Origin: Pleurotus ostreatus/Saccharomyces cerevisiae fusant
Taxonomy: Eukaryota > Opisthokonta
Length of the DNA: 64,000 nt
Direction: 5' to 3'
Assembly (NCBI GenBank): GCA_024196135.1
Contig: JAMQCK010000023.1
Span: 109,033 to 173,032 of the forward strand
The notes under the pieces were generated by a model. The model saw only the letters and a program-made list of their open reading frames with translations, was not told where the DNA came from and made no database searches. A program made the position numbers and the translations under genes. Below, in pieces: positions 1 through 10,261 of the stretch (within the stretch, counting starts at the first letter, position 1; every line of letters begins with the position of its first letter).

Positions 1-2290
1 GACGCGCACAAGCATCGGCAGCTGCGAAGCCACATGCGGCTCGCTCCTCAGCGCCGGACGCTGTACCAAAGATACCTGAATTCGTACATCTTCCACCGGA
101 ACCGCCAGCTCGAACTCAAATTGCCTGACGAGGAAGAAAAGGAGGGATTTCATTCTGTTGACATAGCAATCAGTACATCGTGTAGGAACAGCGGGAAATT
201 AACGGAAAGACAACGCAAAAAGAATCGCGCACGCACTCAACGATAGCGAAGCGGAATCCAATGCAGGCATGTGGGCCGGCAGAGAACGCAAGGGTGTTGC
301 CCCATATGCCAGGCATGGACTTGACCGTATCGGGGAGGTTGTCAAATCGGTCAGGCCTGTACGAGCGCTCCATGAGCACGCATCACACTTGAAGGCGGAG
401 GTGCAAGTACTTACTTGAACTCGTAAGCATCCCCGCCCCAAATGGCTTTGTTCCTGTTTACCGAATGGTATGGGACCAGGAAGTGTTGTCCTTTTCGCAC
501 TCTATCCAAAGATGCTTTCAGCTCGGTGACGCTCGCATCATCAATGAGTACTGCGCACCTCAGCTCATGGCAAACCCGTCCTCGCGTATCGACGAACGGG
601 TCTTGAAATGGTATCACGTCGTCCTGCAGAGCCTCCCGCGCCGACCACGTGAAGGATGGGTAGTAGCGGAAGACCTCTTTGACGAAGTTGTCGAGGAATG
701 GGATGGAGTTCAGGTCGTCCATCGTCGGTTCGTCGGTCTGTAATGTGCGTAGCTCGTCGCGTAGGCGCTTCTGCATCTCTGGCGATTGAGAGAGCTGGAA
801 GAGGGCCCAGGTCATCGCCGTGCTAGTCGGGCAGGCATCAGCGTCGTCAGGAGATATTATTCCGTTCGGACGCTGACCTCGTCGTTTCGTACCCGCCCGC
901 GAGAAAGGCTGCCACCTCTGCGCAGAAAGTCAGCATTTGTGGCGCCTGATGTGACGAAGTGCATACGAGCGCGTATATCCTCGTCCGTCATCCGCCGTGC
1001 CGCCTGCTTCGTCCTCGTACTCGTGCGCACGATTTGGGAGAATATGTCGCGAGGAGCATTGTCATCTTCAGTGCCCACCTCCCGCTCTGCAGCGGCCTTC
1101 GCACGAGCGAGGAGTTGCGAGCCGATAGCATCGAGCGTGCCCTGCGCTTGGTCGAGGGCTTTCTTTCGGCCGGTTGGCTACGCAAGATGGTCAGTCATGT
1201 TGATCGCCGTCATAGGTTGGACGGGCTTACCAGAAGGCGGAGGAAAGGAATCCAACTCTGCAACAAAAGCTTCGCCCTCGATGTGTGTTGCACATCGAAT
1301 AAGGTGTTGAAAGCGACGAGAAGTTCGTTCAGGTTTCCGTGTCGGGCGTCGAGGGCATCGATGTCGTAGCCAAAGCCTGTACTTCTTCAGCCCATTGCGC
1401 AAAATGAGTAAGTCTTCCGGTGGTTCCGGGGCGCACCGGCTTTGCCCATCGCGTCCAAAGTAGCATTGGAAAGCCCGTGCATGACGTTGATGCATGTCAT
1501 GCCATTGGCTTGATCGATTTTGCTCTTCCATTCGTCGCGAAGCTGCAAAGCAGTTAGTGACTAGTGATACCCTCTGGAAATGACAAGATTGGGCCTACCT
1601 TGACGGATTTCTCTACAATGATACCGGTGACCCTATTGATACTTAGGACGCCGAAAGCAGAATTCTGCAATGTCTTCTATAGAGTGTACAACTCATTGAT
1701 TTGTGCGCACGAACCATGATCCTGCGCTGAGGAGACATAACCATGAATTAGGCAGACCGCCGAAAACATGAGTGACTGCCGTACCTGCAAGCGATGATGA
1801 GCGCCCTCCGTGACCGGCAGGCCAGGCCCAATCGTCTGCGCCAGGTTGAACCGCGACCCCGCCGGCTTCTGATACACCTCATCGTGCGCGAGTATGTGGC
1901 TGAGCGCCTTTGGGTCGATCGTCATGATGCGATCTGTCTATTATGGCCGTCAGCGCCCATCTACCATCGCTGCGCACGAAACAGCCCGAAGTGAGCTCAC
2001 GCCGAGGGTGGCTGGGAACTTTAGGACGCTCCCATAGCGCTCAAACCACCTATCCATGCAGATGGTAGGCCCGTCCTGTGCGTATCGGTGAGCAGGGTGA
2101 TACGAAAAAGATGCGAGTAGGAAGAAGTGCTGCTTGCCTTGTGTGCCCACAATTCGTTGTAGCTCCCCACGAGGAGATGGTGGCCTCGAGAAGGACCTGG
2201 TAGATATCGGGTGGGTGATGTGAGGTATCTCCATAGCATGCGTATCAACGCCGCGCTGAGGGTGCCTGCGAGGAGCAGTGTTACGGACAT
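1..2290 (-). CDS. Cytochrome P450 monooxygenase, 3' end outside the window
   Basis: Heme-thiolate monooxygenase, probably anchored in the ER. The chosen ATG (2290) opens an N-terminal membrane segment (SVTLLLAGTLSAALIRMLW) followed by a Pro-rich hinge (YLPGPSRG). Splicing gives the I-helix oxygen-binding motif AGGYETTS (about 900-800), the K-helix ExxR as EVFR, a PERF-like YRPDRF, and the heme loop FSAGPHACIGFRFA with its Cys ligand near 270. After an intron (about 253-153) the last exon continues EMKSLLFFLVRQFEFEL and stays open to base 1, so the final residues and stop lie outside. At least seven introns; the first (2076-2137) appears to be GC-AG. The substrate and CYP family cannot be assigned from this sequence. 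The heme exon and I-helix are certain; some upstream junctions are less so. Confidence 0.9.
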
Positions 2291-3337
2291 GATTTGGGGG
2301 CTGGATTGGAGTGCGGAGGTGGTTCGACTGCCCTTTCCCTTATATACCTTCACGGCCTCGTTCTCACGAGAGTACGAAGATTGCAAACCTGGGGGAACGT
2401 ACCTCGTCGCGTATTTATTACCTTCGATTTGAAGTGCTATCCTTGGGAGTTATAGGAAATGAAGCTAAGATGCGAACAGATCGCCGTAGAACTCGCTATG
2501 TGAGCCACAGCAGAGAGTAGCTGCGCGTGCCTTGAGACGATAGTGTGCGTTGGCAAAGAACGGGGTTGTCTGCCCTGCTCCTACCAGCACCTGAGAAGCG
2601 CTGAGGGGCGTTCGGGCTGTGGTACGGCGCTCCATCGACATGGCGTGATTAGATTGACGGTTATATTGTGCAGGAATTCGGTAGTCGTAAGTAGGGTCCT
2701 TGGAATATTTCAGGTCAGCATGATTGACCTCCCTTTCCCCGTTTGTTGGTCAAGTATATGGCGTTGACACTGTAAGCCGGCCTGAACTTGTGCGGGCGTG
2801 CGCTGTTGCGCATATGGAAGAGAAAACTCATAGCGCAGTGTGATCTATTTTCTGTGTCGAGATTTAGAGTCAACAAAGTGGCGGCGAGGACGCTTGTGAA
2901 CGAGAGGCTGAACTGTGAGACTGGCGTTGACGGTGGTCACTGTCAAGAGCAAGTTGAACTCGCGGCGGTGCGGCCCGCATGTCCCGAACGTGTACGGCCG
3001 ACGCTGCCGAATCTTATCGCTATCTTATCGCACGATTTTTGAGGCGTCGCGCCTTGCATTTAGACGCCCATCACAGCAGTCGGGCGCCTGCTCCCCTTAC
3101 TCCCATCTTTCCACACCTTCCCGCACACCTGCTATCAAGGACCTTGCTTAGAAGAGCTCGAGTCATAACAGGACTTTCTCCTATCTCCCTTACACCTTGA
3201 CTTGCGCAAATCCCTCGACTTCTCTGACTCGATCCGACCTGCAGGCGAAGTATTAAGGACAAGGAACTATATCTAGTCACTACCAACGTCTTCGCGCTCT
3301 CCCCTCTTTCCCTCTCCGACACCCCACGATCACGAAA
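2291..3337. other. Intergenic region between divergent P450 and ARG8 genes
   Basis: No convincing coding sequence on either strand; short open frames lack splice-consistent extension. It should hold the two divergent promoters. The last 250 bases before the ARG8 start are C/T-rich on the + strand, as is common just upstream of fungal start codons. Confidence 0.6.
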
Positions 3338-4996
3338 ATGAAGCGCGCCGTTACCTCTCTCTCCACCCTCCAGCGATCGTCGCGTACGGGTGCCGCGCGA
3401 TTCAGCACCTCAATCCGGGCCCAGGTGCGTTTCCCCGGTCGATCTTACTAGTACTTGTACTGACATACAAATGCCTTCCAGTCCGGCCCAAGCACGCGCT
3501 ACACTGCCGCCACACACGCCCCCTCCGCGCCTTCCCCTAGCGTCCGCGACACGCTAGCCACAGGCGAAAAATACCTCCTCCCGGTCTACGCCCGCCCGCA
3601 ATTCGTGCTCAGTCACGGCAAGGGGTCCAAGGTGTGGGACACGGATGGTCGATGCTACGTCGACTTCAGCGCGGGTATCGCCGTCAATGCTCTGGGTCAT
3701 GGGGATGAGGAGTTCGTAAAGGTATGAAAGCTCGTGCGCACTTCTGAGATCACTCCTAATTTTCGGACAGGTCATCTCCGAGCAAACGTCCAAGCTCCTG
3801 CACACCAGCAACGTCTTCCACAACGAGTGGGCCCCGCGCCTCGCAGAGCTCCTCGTCGAGCTCACCCGACGCGAGGGCGGCCTCGGCCTGAGCGACCCCA
3901 GCGTCGGCGCTAAGGCCTTCTTCGCCAACTCGGGCACCGAGGCGAACGAGGGCGCGCTCAAGATCGCGCGCAAAGTCGGCAAGGAGCGCTGGGCCGCGAA
4001 GACCGGCCGCTCCTGGGAGGACGGCGGGTGCACCAAGACGCGCATCGCGTGCTTCGAGCAGGGCTTCCACGGGCGCAGCATGGGCGCGCTGAGCGTGACG
4101 ACGAACCCCAAATACCAGAAGCCGTTCGCGCCGCTGATTCCGGGCGTCGACGTGGGCAAGCTGAACGATGTGGTGGGGCTGGAGGGGTTGATTGGGGAGG
4201 ATACGTGCGCGGTGATCGTCGAGCCGATCCAGGGCGAGGGCGGGATCAACGCGGCCAGCGAGGTGTGGCTGCGCGCCCTGCGCAAGCGGTGCGACGACGT
4301 CGGCGCGGTGCTCATCTACGATGAGATTCAGGTCAGTCGAAGTCTATCACGGTGCTATGTGCACGGATCTGATGCAGTCCCCCATATAGTGTGGCCTCTA
4401 CAGGACGGGCTCCCTATGGGCGCACTCGAAGCTCCCGCTCGACTGCCAGCCGGACGTGGTGACAATGGCGAAGCCGCTCGCCAACGGCTACCCCATCGGC
4501 GCGGTCCTAATGCGCGACTCGGTCGCGGAGGTGATGACCGCAGGTGCGTTTGTTGCTTGCCGGTTCCCGCTGCAATACCCGTACCCCCAACACCTTCTCA
4601 CCTTCTCATATCCCCACAGGCACCCACGGGACGACCTTCGGCGGCTCCCCGCTCGCCTGCGCGCTTGGCTTCCACGTCCTCAGCCGCCTCTCCGGCGAGA
4701 ACATCGCGAAGCAGGTGCAGGAGACGAGCTCCTACCTCGTCGGCCGGCTGCAGAAGCTACCCGGGTACTTCCCCAATGTATTGCAGCCTGAGATTCGCGG
4801 GCGCGGGCTGATCCTCGGGCTCGGGTTCAAGGACCCGGCGCACCCCGGGAAGGTCGTCGAGATGGCGCGCGAGCGCGGCGTGTTCGTGCTTACGGCGGGG
4901 AAGGACGCGGTGCGTCTTGTGCCCAGTCTGAACATTCCCAGGGAGGACGTGGATTTCGCGGTGGATGTATTGGAGAGCGTGCTCGGCCAGCTATAG
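3338..4996 (+). CDS. ARG8: Acetylornithine aminotransferase, mitochondrial
   Basis: PLP enzyme that transfers an amino group from glutamate to N-acetylglutamate semialdehyde in arginine synthesis, in the mitochondrial matrix. Five exons (3338-3424, 3482-3721, 3771-4331, 4390-4543, 4620-4996) join in frame to 472 residues. The N-terminus is an Arg/Ser-rich mitochondrial presequence (MKRAVTSLSTLQRSSRTGAA). Class-III aminotransferase landmarks follow in order: DFSAGIAVNALGH, FFANSGTEANEGALK, the cofactor-binding DEIQCGLYRTG (formed across the third intron), the PLP lysine in TMAKPLANGYPIGA, and the C-terminal GTHGTTFGGSPLACA. Length and motif order fit fungal Arg8. Ornithine aminotransferase is the nearest alternative; the presequence and the CGLYRTG/GTHGTTFGG forms favour ArgD/Arg8. 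Confidence 0.95.
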
Positions 4997-6588
4997 TAAC
5001 GTTAAGGGTTGGCCGGTGGGTAGACAGGTTGTAGTAGGGTCTCTGACAAGCCAGTCGCTCGTTCGCAAGCAGCGGCGGTTCGCCGGTGGTTCGGCTCAGA
5101 GGGAGGAAATTAAAAGATTAATACAGAAACATGGAATATAGACCGCGTGCTCCTGACTGACCTCGTAGAGGGAACTAGCTTGGAGGCCTCGAGAGCGACA
5201 ACTAAAAATTACGCTGCTGTCTCAAGTGGCGACCACGACGGCCTTCTGAGGTGCGCGGTAAATGCCGAGGAGGCGTACAATCAGATCTATATTGCTCTTG
5301 ACCATCACGACGCCGTTGACTTCGTGGCTCGCTCGTACTCGTCTGGCGCTCAAAGGTGTAGATAGGCATCGACAGCCTTGCGATGGGCTGCGCCCCAAGC
5401 AGCATCCCGCCGATGGCTCACCTCTTGCGGCCCTCGACCTCTGTCCTTCGCCGTTCTCAGCGCGTCTGACAGGATCTCCGTCGACGTCTGCATCGCGGGT
5501 GGTCCACGTCGCTCCTGCTACGATGGCTCCTGATTATCATTCTCCGTTCGCGATGCTGGTTGCGTGGTCTGCGATCTCGCTCATCTGCCCTCGCGTCTCT
5601 TGGAAAGATTACAACCCATCGGGGCTTGGTTCGAGGCTTGCTGATCTTGCTTGCGATGCGGGCGATCGTGCAGCTCTCTGCAGATCAAAAGTGTCCTCAT
5701 CGTCGATATGCTCGGCGCAGGCAGCCTCCATGTCCGATCTGCGATTTCTTTTGCGTCCCTCGAGACGTAGTCTCATGCCGCGCGATCATCTGCTTTCTGT
5801 CAGTGTGGTGAGCGTACTTCCTGCCCAAATCCTGACCGAGCATACACGTAGCGATGCGTCTTTATAGCGTGCGCCATGAATACACTAAGAATAATATTCT
5901 ATCTAGACGTATGCGTGTTGGTCTCGATAATCGAGGACGGCAGTCAACATTACTCTATGCACACCCGTTGGGGCGCGCGAGACAATGAATTTCCAGAGTT
6001 GACCGCACCCTCTCTGTAAACTGGACAGACCAAGCTGCCCACCCGGTCTTTTCGCGGCCCCACGATGGCAGGAGTGGACGTCTAACGTACACAGATGAGC
6101 TGGTTCAGGGGAAGTTGAAGTCAGTGGACTCGTCGCATTCCGAATAGGTTGGCCGGTGGGTAGACGGCTTGCATCATACCCGCCGTTCTTCTCCGCGGAG
6201 AGGGCGTCATTGAATGAACGAACGGCGGTGCCCGGTAGCTCGGCATCGGGAGTGTTACGAGCGCAATGCTGGATTGCTCGCTCCGTCGCCCGTTTTTCCC
6301 ACTTTTCAGGGAAGATGTGAGTCCAGTCTGCGCAGGAGTGATTGATGTACGTGAGGGGGACGCGCTCGGGCTCCGTTGGGCCCCGATTTTGAGTGGCCAG
6401 ACCGCAACAAAGATTACCAAAAGAGGCTGCCGGGTGACCCGATCGGTGCGGCGGCAGCATCACGTGTGCGGTCACCTCAGCCAATTGCGGCGGTTTGATT
6501 TTCGTCCGCCCGAGTGTCCGACGGTAACCTGCCCGTTTATAAGGAAAACACGGGACCTCACCGTCAACCGTTCTTCCCTCCCGCCATC
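4997..6588. other. Intergenic region before ALAS; no convincing gene
   Basis: Open frames of about 200 codons exist (5262-5867 +, 5903-6484 -) but show no recognisable motif or splice-consistent extension; the second covers the ALAS promoter. A 55-codon minus frame near 5776-5611 has protein-like composition but no support. The region probably holds the ARG8 3' UTR and the ALAS promoter. Confidence 0.5.
6536..6543 (+). promoter_or_regulatory. TATA-like element of the ALAS gene
   Basis: TTTATAAG lies about 50 bases upstream of the ALAS ATG, followed by a C/T-rich leader. Position and sequence suit a TATA box with a very short 5' UTR. This is inferred from sequence only. Confidence 0.45.
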
Positions 6589-8777
6589 ATGTCCCGGCTT
6601 TCGACCTTGTCGAGCTTCAAACCGCTCTGCCCGTTCCTCCAGCGCACGCAGACCTCCCAGCTGCGCTCCCTCTGCACCTCCTCGTCCCCCCGCTTCCCCG
6701 CCATCTCCGCCCTCACCGAGCGCGCGACTAAGTGCCCCGTCATGGGGCCCGCGCTCGATGTGCGCGGCAAGCAGCTCGCCGCAGGCTACGCGAGCGTTGC
6801 CGGGCAGGCGGACGTCGAGAAGATCCACCAGGACCAGGGCATCACCATTCCCCCGAACGCTACCGTGGAGATGTGCCCCCACGCGAAGGCGGCCCGTGAC
6901 GCCGCGCGCATCGCTGAGGACCTCGCCGCCGCTGCTGCCAGCAAGCAGCAGCCTGCCAAGAAGGCTGGGGGATGTCCCTTCCATGCCGCTCAGGCGCAGG
7001 CTCAGGCCAAGCCGGCGGCCGCCCCGAAGGAGACCGTTGCTACCGCAGCCAAGAAGGGCAAGTCTCCTAAGGCGGCCGGCGGCTTCGACTATGAAAAGTT
7101 CTACGAGGAGGAGCTCGACAAGAAGCACCAGGACAAGTCGTACCGTTACTTCAACAACATCAACCGCCTCGCGGCCCGTTTCCCGACGGCCCACACCGCG
7201 AAGGTTACCGATGAAGTCGAGGTTTGGTGCTCCAACGACTATCTTGGTATGGGTGGAAATCCGGTAGTCCTGGAGACTATGCAGTACGTCCCCCCTCTCA
7301 CTCACATACGCCTCCTCTCATCGTGTTCACAGCCGCGTCCTCGACAAATACGGCCATGGCGCCGGCGGTACCCGCAACATCGCTGGCAACGGTGCCCTCC
7401 ATCTCAGTCTCGAGCAGGAGTTGGCGCGCCTTCATCGCAAGGAGGGCGCGCTTGTCTTCACGTCATGCTATGTTGCGAATGACGCTACCTTATCCACTCT
7501 CGGGTCCAAGATGCCGGGTTGTGTTATCTTCTCTGATAGGATGAATCACGCGTCCATGATCCAAGGCGTCCGGCACTCTGGCACCAAGAAGGTCATCTTC
7601 GAACATAATGACCTGGCCGATCTCGAAAAGAAGCTTGCGGAGTACCCGAAGGAGACGCCCAAGATCATCGCCTTCGAGAGCGTGTACTCCATGTGCGGCA
7701 GCATTGGCCCCATTAAGGAGATCTGCGATCTCGCCGAGAAATACGGTGCTATCACCTTCCTCGACGAGGTACGTTCTATTGTTCCTCTTATGGGTCGTTG
7801 TTCTAAGAGCGCTCCAGGTGCACGCAGTGGGCCTGTACGGACCCCGCGGGGCCGGCGTCGCCGAGCATCTCGACTACGACCTGCACAAGGCCGCCGGTGA
7901 TAGCCCGGACGCTATCCCTGGCACCGTCATGGACCGCGTCGACATCATCACGGGCACCCTGGGCAAGTCGTACGGCGCCATCGGTGGCTACATCGCCGGC
8001 TCGGCCCGCTTTGTGGACATGATTCGGTCGTATGCTCCTGGCTTCATCTTCACGACGTCCCTGCCGCCCGCGACGGTCGCCGGCGCCCAGGCCAGCGTCG
8101 TCTACCAGAAGGAGTATCTTGGCGACCGCCAGCTCAAGCAGGTCAACGTGCGCGAGGTCAAGCGCCGCTTTGCGGAGCTTGACATCCCTGTCGTCCCCGG
8201 TCCCTCCCACATCGTCCCCGTCCTCGTCGGCGATGCTGCTCTCGCGAAGCAGGCGTCCGACAAGCTCCTCGCGGAACACGACATCTACGTCCAGGCCATC
8301 AACTACCCGACCGTCGCCCGCGGCGAGGAGCGTCTCCGCATCACCGTCACCCAGCGCCACACCCTCGAGCAGATGGACCACCTCATCAGCGCCGTCGAGC
8401 AGGTCTTCAACGAGCTCAACATCAACCGCGTGCGGGACTGGAAGCGCCTCGGCGGGCGTGCGTCTGTCGGCGTCCCCGGCGGCCAGGACTTCGTCGAGCC
8501 CATCTGGACGGACGAGCAGGTTGGCCTCGCCGACGGCAGCGCGCCGCTCACCCTGCGCAACGGCCAGCCGAACGAGGTGTCGCACGATGCGGTCGTCGCT
8601 GCGCGCTCGCGCTTCGACTGGCTCCTCGGCCCCATCCCGTCGCACATTCAGGCGAAGCGCCTTGGCCATTCCCTCGAGGGTACGCCCATCGCCCCGCTGG
8701 CGCCCAAGCAGTCTAGCGGCCTGGAGCTGCCCGTCGAGGAAATGACGATGGGCCGGCCTATTGCGGCTGCTGCGTGA
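6589..8777 (+). CDS. HEM1: 5-aminolevulinate synthase, mitochondrial
   Basis: First enzyme of heme synthesis: condenses glycine with succinyl-CoA in the mitochondrial matrix using PLP. Three exons (6589-7283, 7333-7768, 7818-8777) give 696 residues. The presequence ([20 protein letters not shown]) is followed by a long linker with several Cys-Pro dipeptides (LCPF, KCPV, MCPH, GCPF), matching the heme-regulatory motifs known in ALAS leaders. The core carries [15 protein letters not shown], the Gly-rich [12 protein letters not shown] (completed across intron 1), [15 protein letters not shown] (across intron 2) and the PLP lysine in [12 protein letters not shown]. The C-terminal extension after about residue 560 is long and ends in AAAA. 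A TATA-like box lies just upstream. Identity is essentially certain; heme feedback through the CP motifs is inferred from the family. Confidence 0.97.
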
Positions 8778-9133
8778 AGCTAGCTGGTCGTCGGGCGTCG
8801 CCGTCGTATCCTTTAGGCGTCGCCAAACTATCATTTGGGACTTGATCTGAACGACTGGGGGTGAAGGGCGCGGTGGATACGTTCATACCCACCCGCTTAC
8901 ATACTTACTTCGATCTTCGTACTTCACACCAGAAGTTCTTGTATATCCGGCGTGGTTTATAGTGGAAACTAATCGTCACATATGTTCGACCGGTGGTCGG
9001 CATACTCATCCTTCCTCGCTGCATGATCTTGAGCTCGTTGGGTCCATTTCCTACCAGGTGGGTGCACGCTATCCGAAGTCCCTGAGTGTTGTGCTATGTT
9101 ACAGTGCTTGTCCAACATCGAAGAATCCTATCT
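8778..9133. other. Convergent 3' region between ALAS and the SDR gene
   Basis: About 350 bases between the stops of two convergent genes. No coding signal is seen; it should contain both 3' UTRs. Confidence 0.6.
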
Positions 9134-9913
9134 CTATGGCGGCACCTCCTCCCCCTTGTAATCCCAAACCTTCCCTCTGTGGTCCTGCTTCAAATTCTTC
9201 ACTACCTCAACCAGCTTCTGCGCGCTATACTCCGGATCGAACAGCTTCTCCTTCGCCGTCGACTCCCAATACGCCCTGCTCAACTCCGTCTTCATCGTCC
9301 CCGGATGCACGCCCACGCAGATGGCCGGCTTCTTCTGCATCCGCAGCTGCCAGTCCCAAGTACGAATGACCTGGTTCAGCGCCGCCTTCGACGCGCGGTA
9401 CGAGTACCACCCGCCCGAGCGATTGTCGCTAATCGAGCCCACCCTCGCCGACACATGCACCCACTTCGACAAGGGTATGTCCTCCTTGTTCTTCACCGCC
9501 GGCGGCACGAACCTCGCAAAGTGCTTGATCATGAGCAGGTGCGAGATCGTGTTGATCTGGAACGACTCGGTGATCTTCCACAGGTCGAGGTCCGCGGGCT
9601 GCTTCTCGGGGTGCAGCACCCCGCCGGTGAAGAACGCGGTGTCGAGGTAGGCGTCGGAGGGGAGGGTGTCGGCAAGGGTCTGTGCGGCGGATTGGATGGA
9701 CGCCTCGTCGGTGAGGTCGAGCTGGAGCGGGTGCAGGCGTGCGGGGTCGACGTCCTTTAGGGGTCCGAGGACGTGCTGCTTGAGCTCGTCGCCCGTGCCG
9801 GAGCGGTGGGTGGCGAAGAGGGGCAGGTTCGTCGTTTGCAGGAGCTGTCGCGCCAGGGCGAGCGACAGCCCGCGCGTCGCGGGCGTGACGAGGGCGAAGG
9901 GCGTGGGCGACAT
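9134..9913 (-). CDS. Short-chain dehydrogenase/reductase (SDR)
   Basis: Intronless 259-residue protein of classical-SDR length. A Rossmann beta-alpha unit starts at residue 6 (FALVTPATRGLSLALARQLL), but the usual TGxxxGxG is replaced by TPATRGLS. Downstream are the NNAG-like segment FFTGG, the helix-4 Asn in QINTISHLLM, catalytic Ser in VHVSARVGSIS, and the YxxxK pair in YSYRASKAALNQ, followed by the family's PG motif (GVHPGTMKTELS). Catalysis therefore looks possible, with a divergent cofactor loop. The substrate is unknown. The ATG at 9913 places the Rossmann strand at the usual distance from the N-terminus. Confidence 0.9.
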   Translation of the reverse strand: MSPTPFALVTPATRGLSLALARQLLQTTNLPLFATHRSGTGDELKQHVLGPLKDVDPARLHPLQLDLTDEASIQSAAQTLADTLPSDAYLDTAFFTGGVLHPEKQPADLDLWKITESFQINTISHLLMIKHFARFVPPAVKNKEDIPLSKWVHVSARVGSISDNRSGGWYSYRASKAALNQVIRTWDWQLRMQKKPAICVGVHPGTMKTELSRAYWESTAKEKLFDPEYSAQKLVEVVKNLKQDHRGKVWDYKGEEVPP

Positions 9914-10261
9914 GGTGGCGAGTACGGAGAGGTGAGCTCAGGAGAGGTGTCTTTATACTTCGGGGCTGTCAAGCGTTAGTCTTCGCTCCATCATCGACAT
10001 CGCCGATCCGGCGCCTTCGCGTCTCGCGCTGACGCGCGCGACACGGCGCGATCACCTGACATGACGCGGTGACACCAGGCGCGACGAAGGTGCTTCATTC
10101 TGGTTGCATCCGCGCGCGGCAGAATATGTATTCAGAACTGCTCAGGCGAATCAGGTGAGCGAATTCATGGGCGAGGATCTAGGAGACGTACAGCAAGAAA
10201 GGCGCGCGAGGTATAGTTGTCGACACGGGCTGGCTGAGTTCATCGGCAGCGTAGTTGTCTA
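9914..10261. other. Intergenic spacer upstream of the SDR gene
   Basis: Holds the SDR promoter and the 3' flank of the next gene. The stretch from 10015 to 10090 is rich in CGCG and ACGCG words. No gene is seen. Confidence 0.55.

Noticed and set aside
5262..5867. 201-codon + frame between ARG8 and ALAS
   Set aside because: No motif, no splice partner, R/S/A-rich composition, and no support in any other frame.
6266..7267. 333-codon + frame overlapping ALAS exon 1
   Set aside because: Composition collapses to R/P/S once it enters the ALAS exon in the wrong frame; no motif.
7803..8834. 343-codon open frame antisense to ALAS exon 3
   Set aside because: Shadow of a GC-rich coding exon; Arg/Asp/Gly-biased composition, no motif, and the sense strand is a certain gene.
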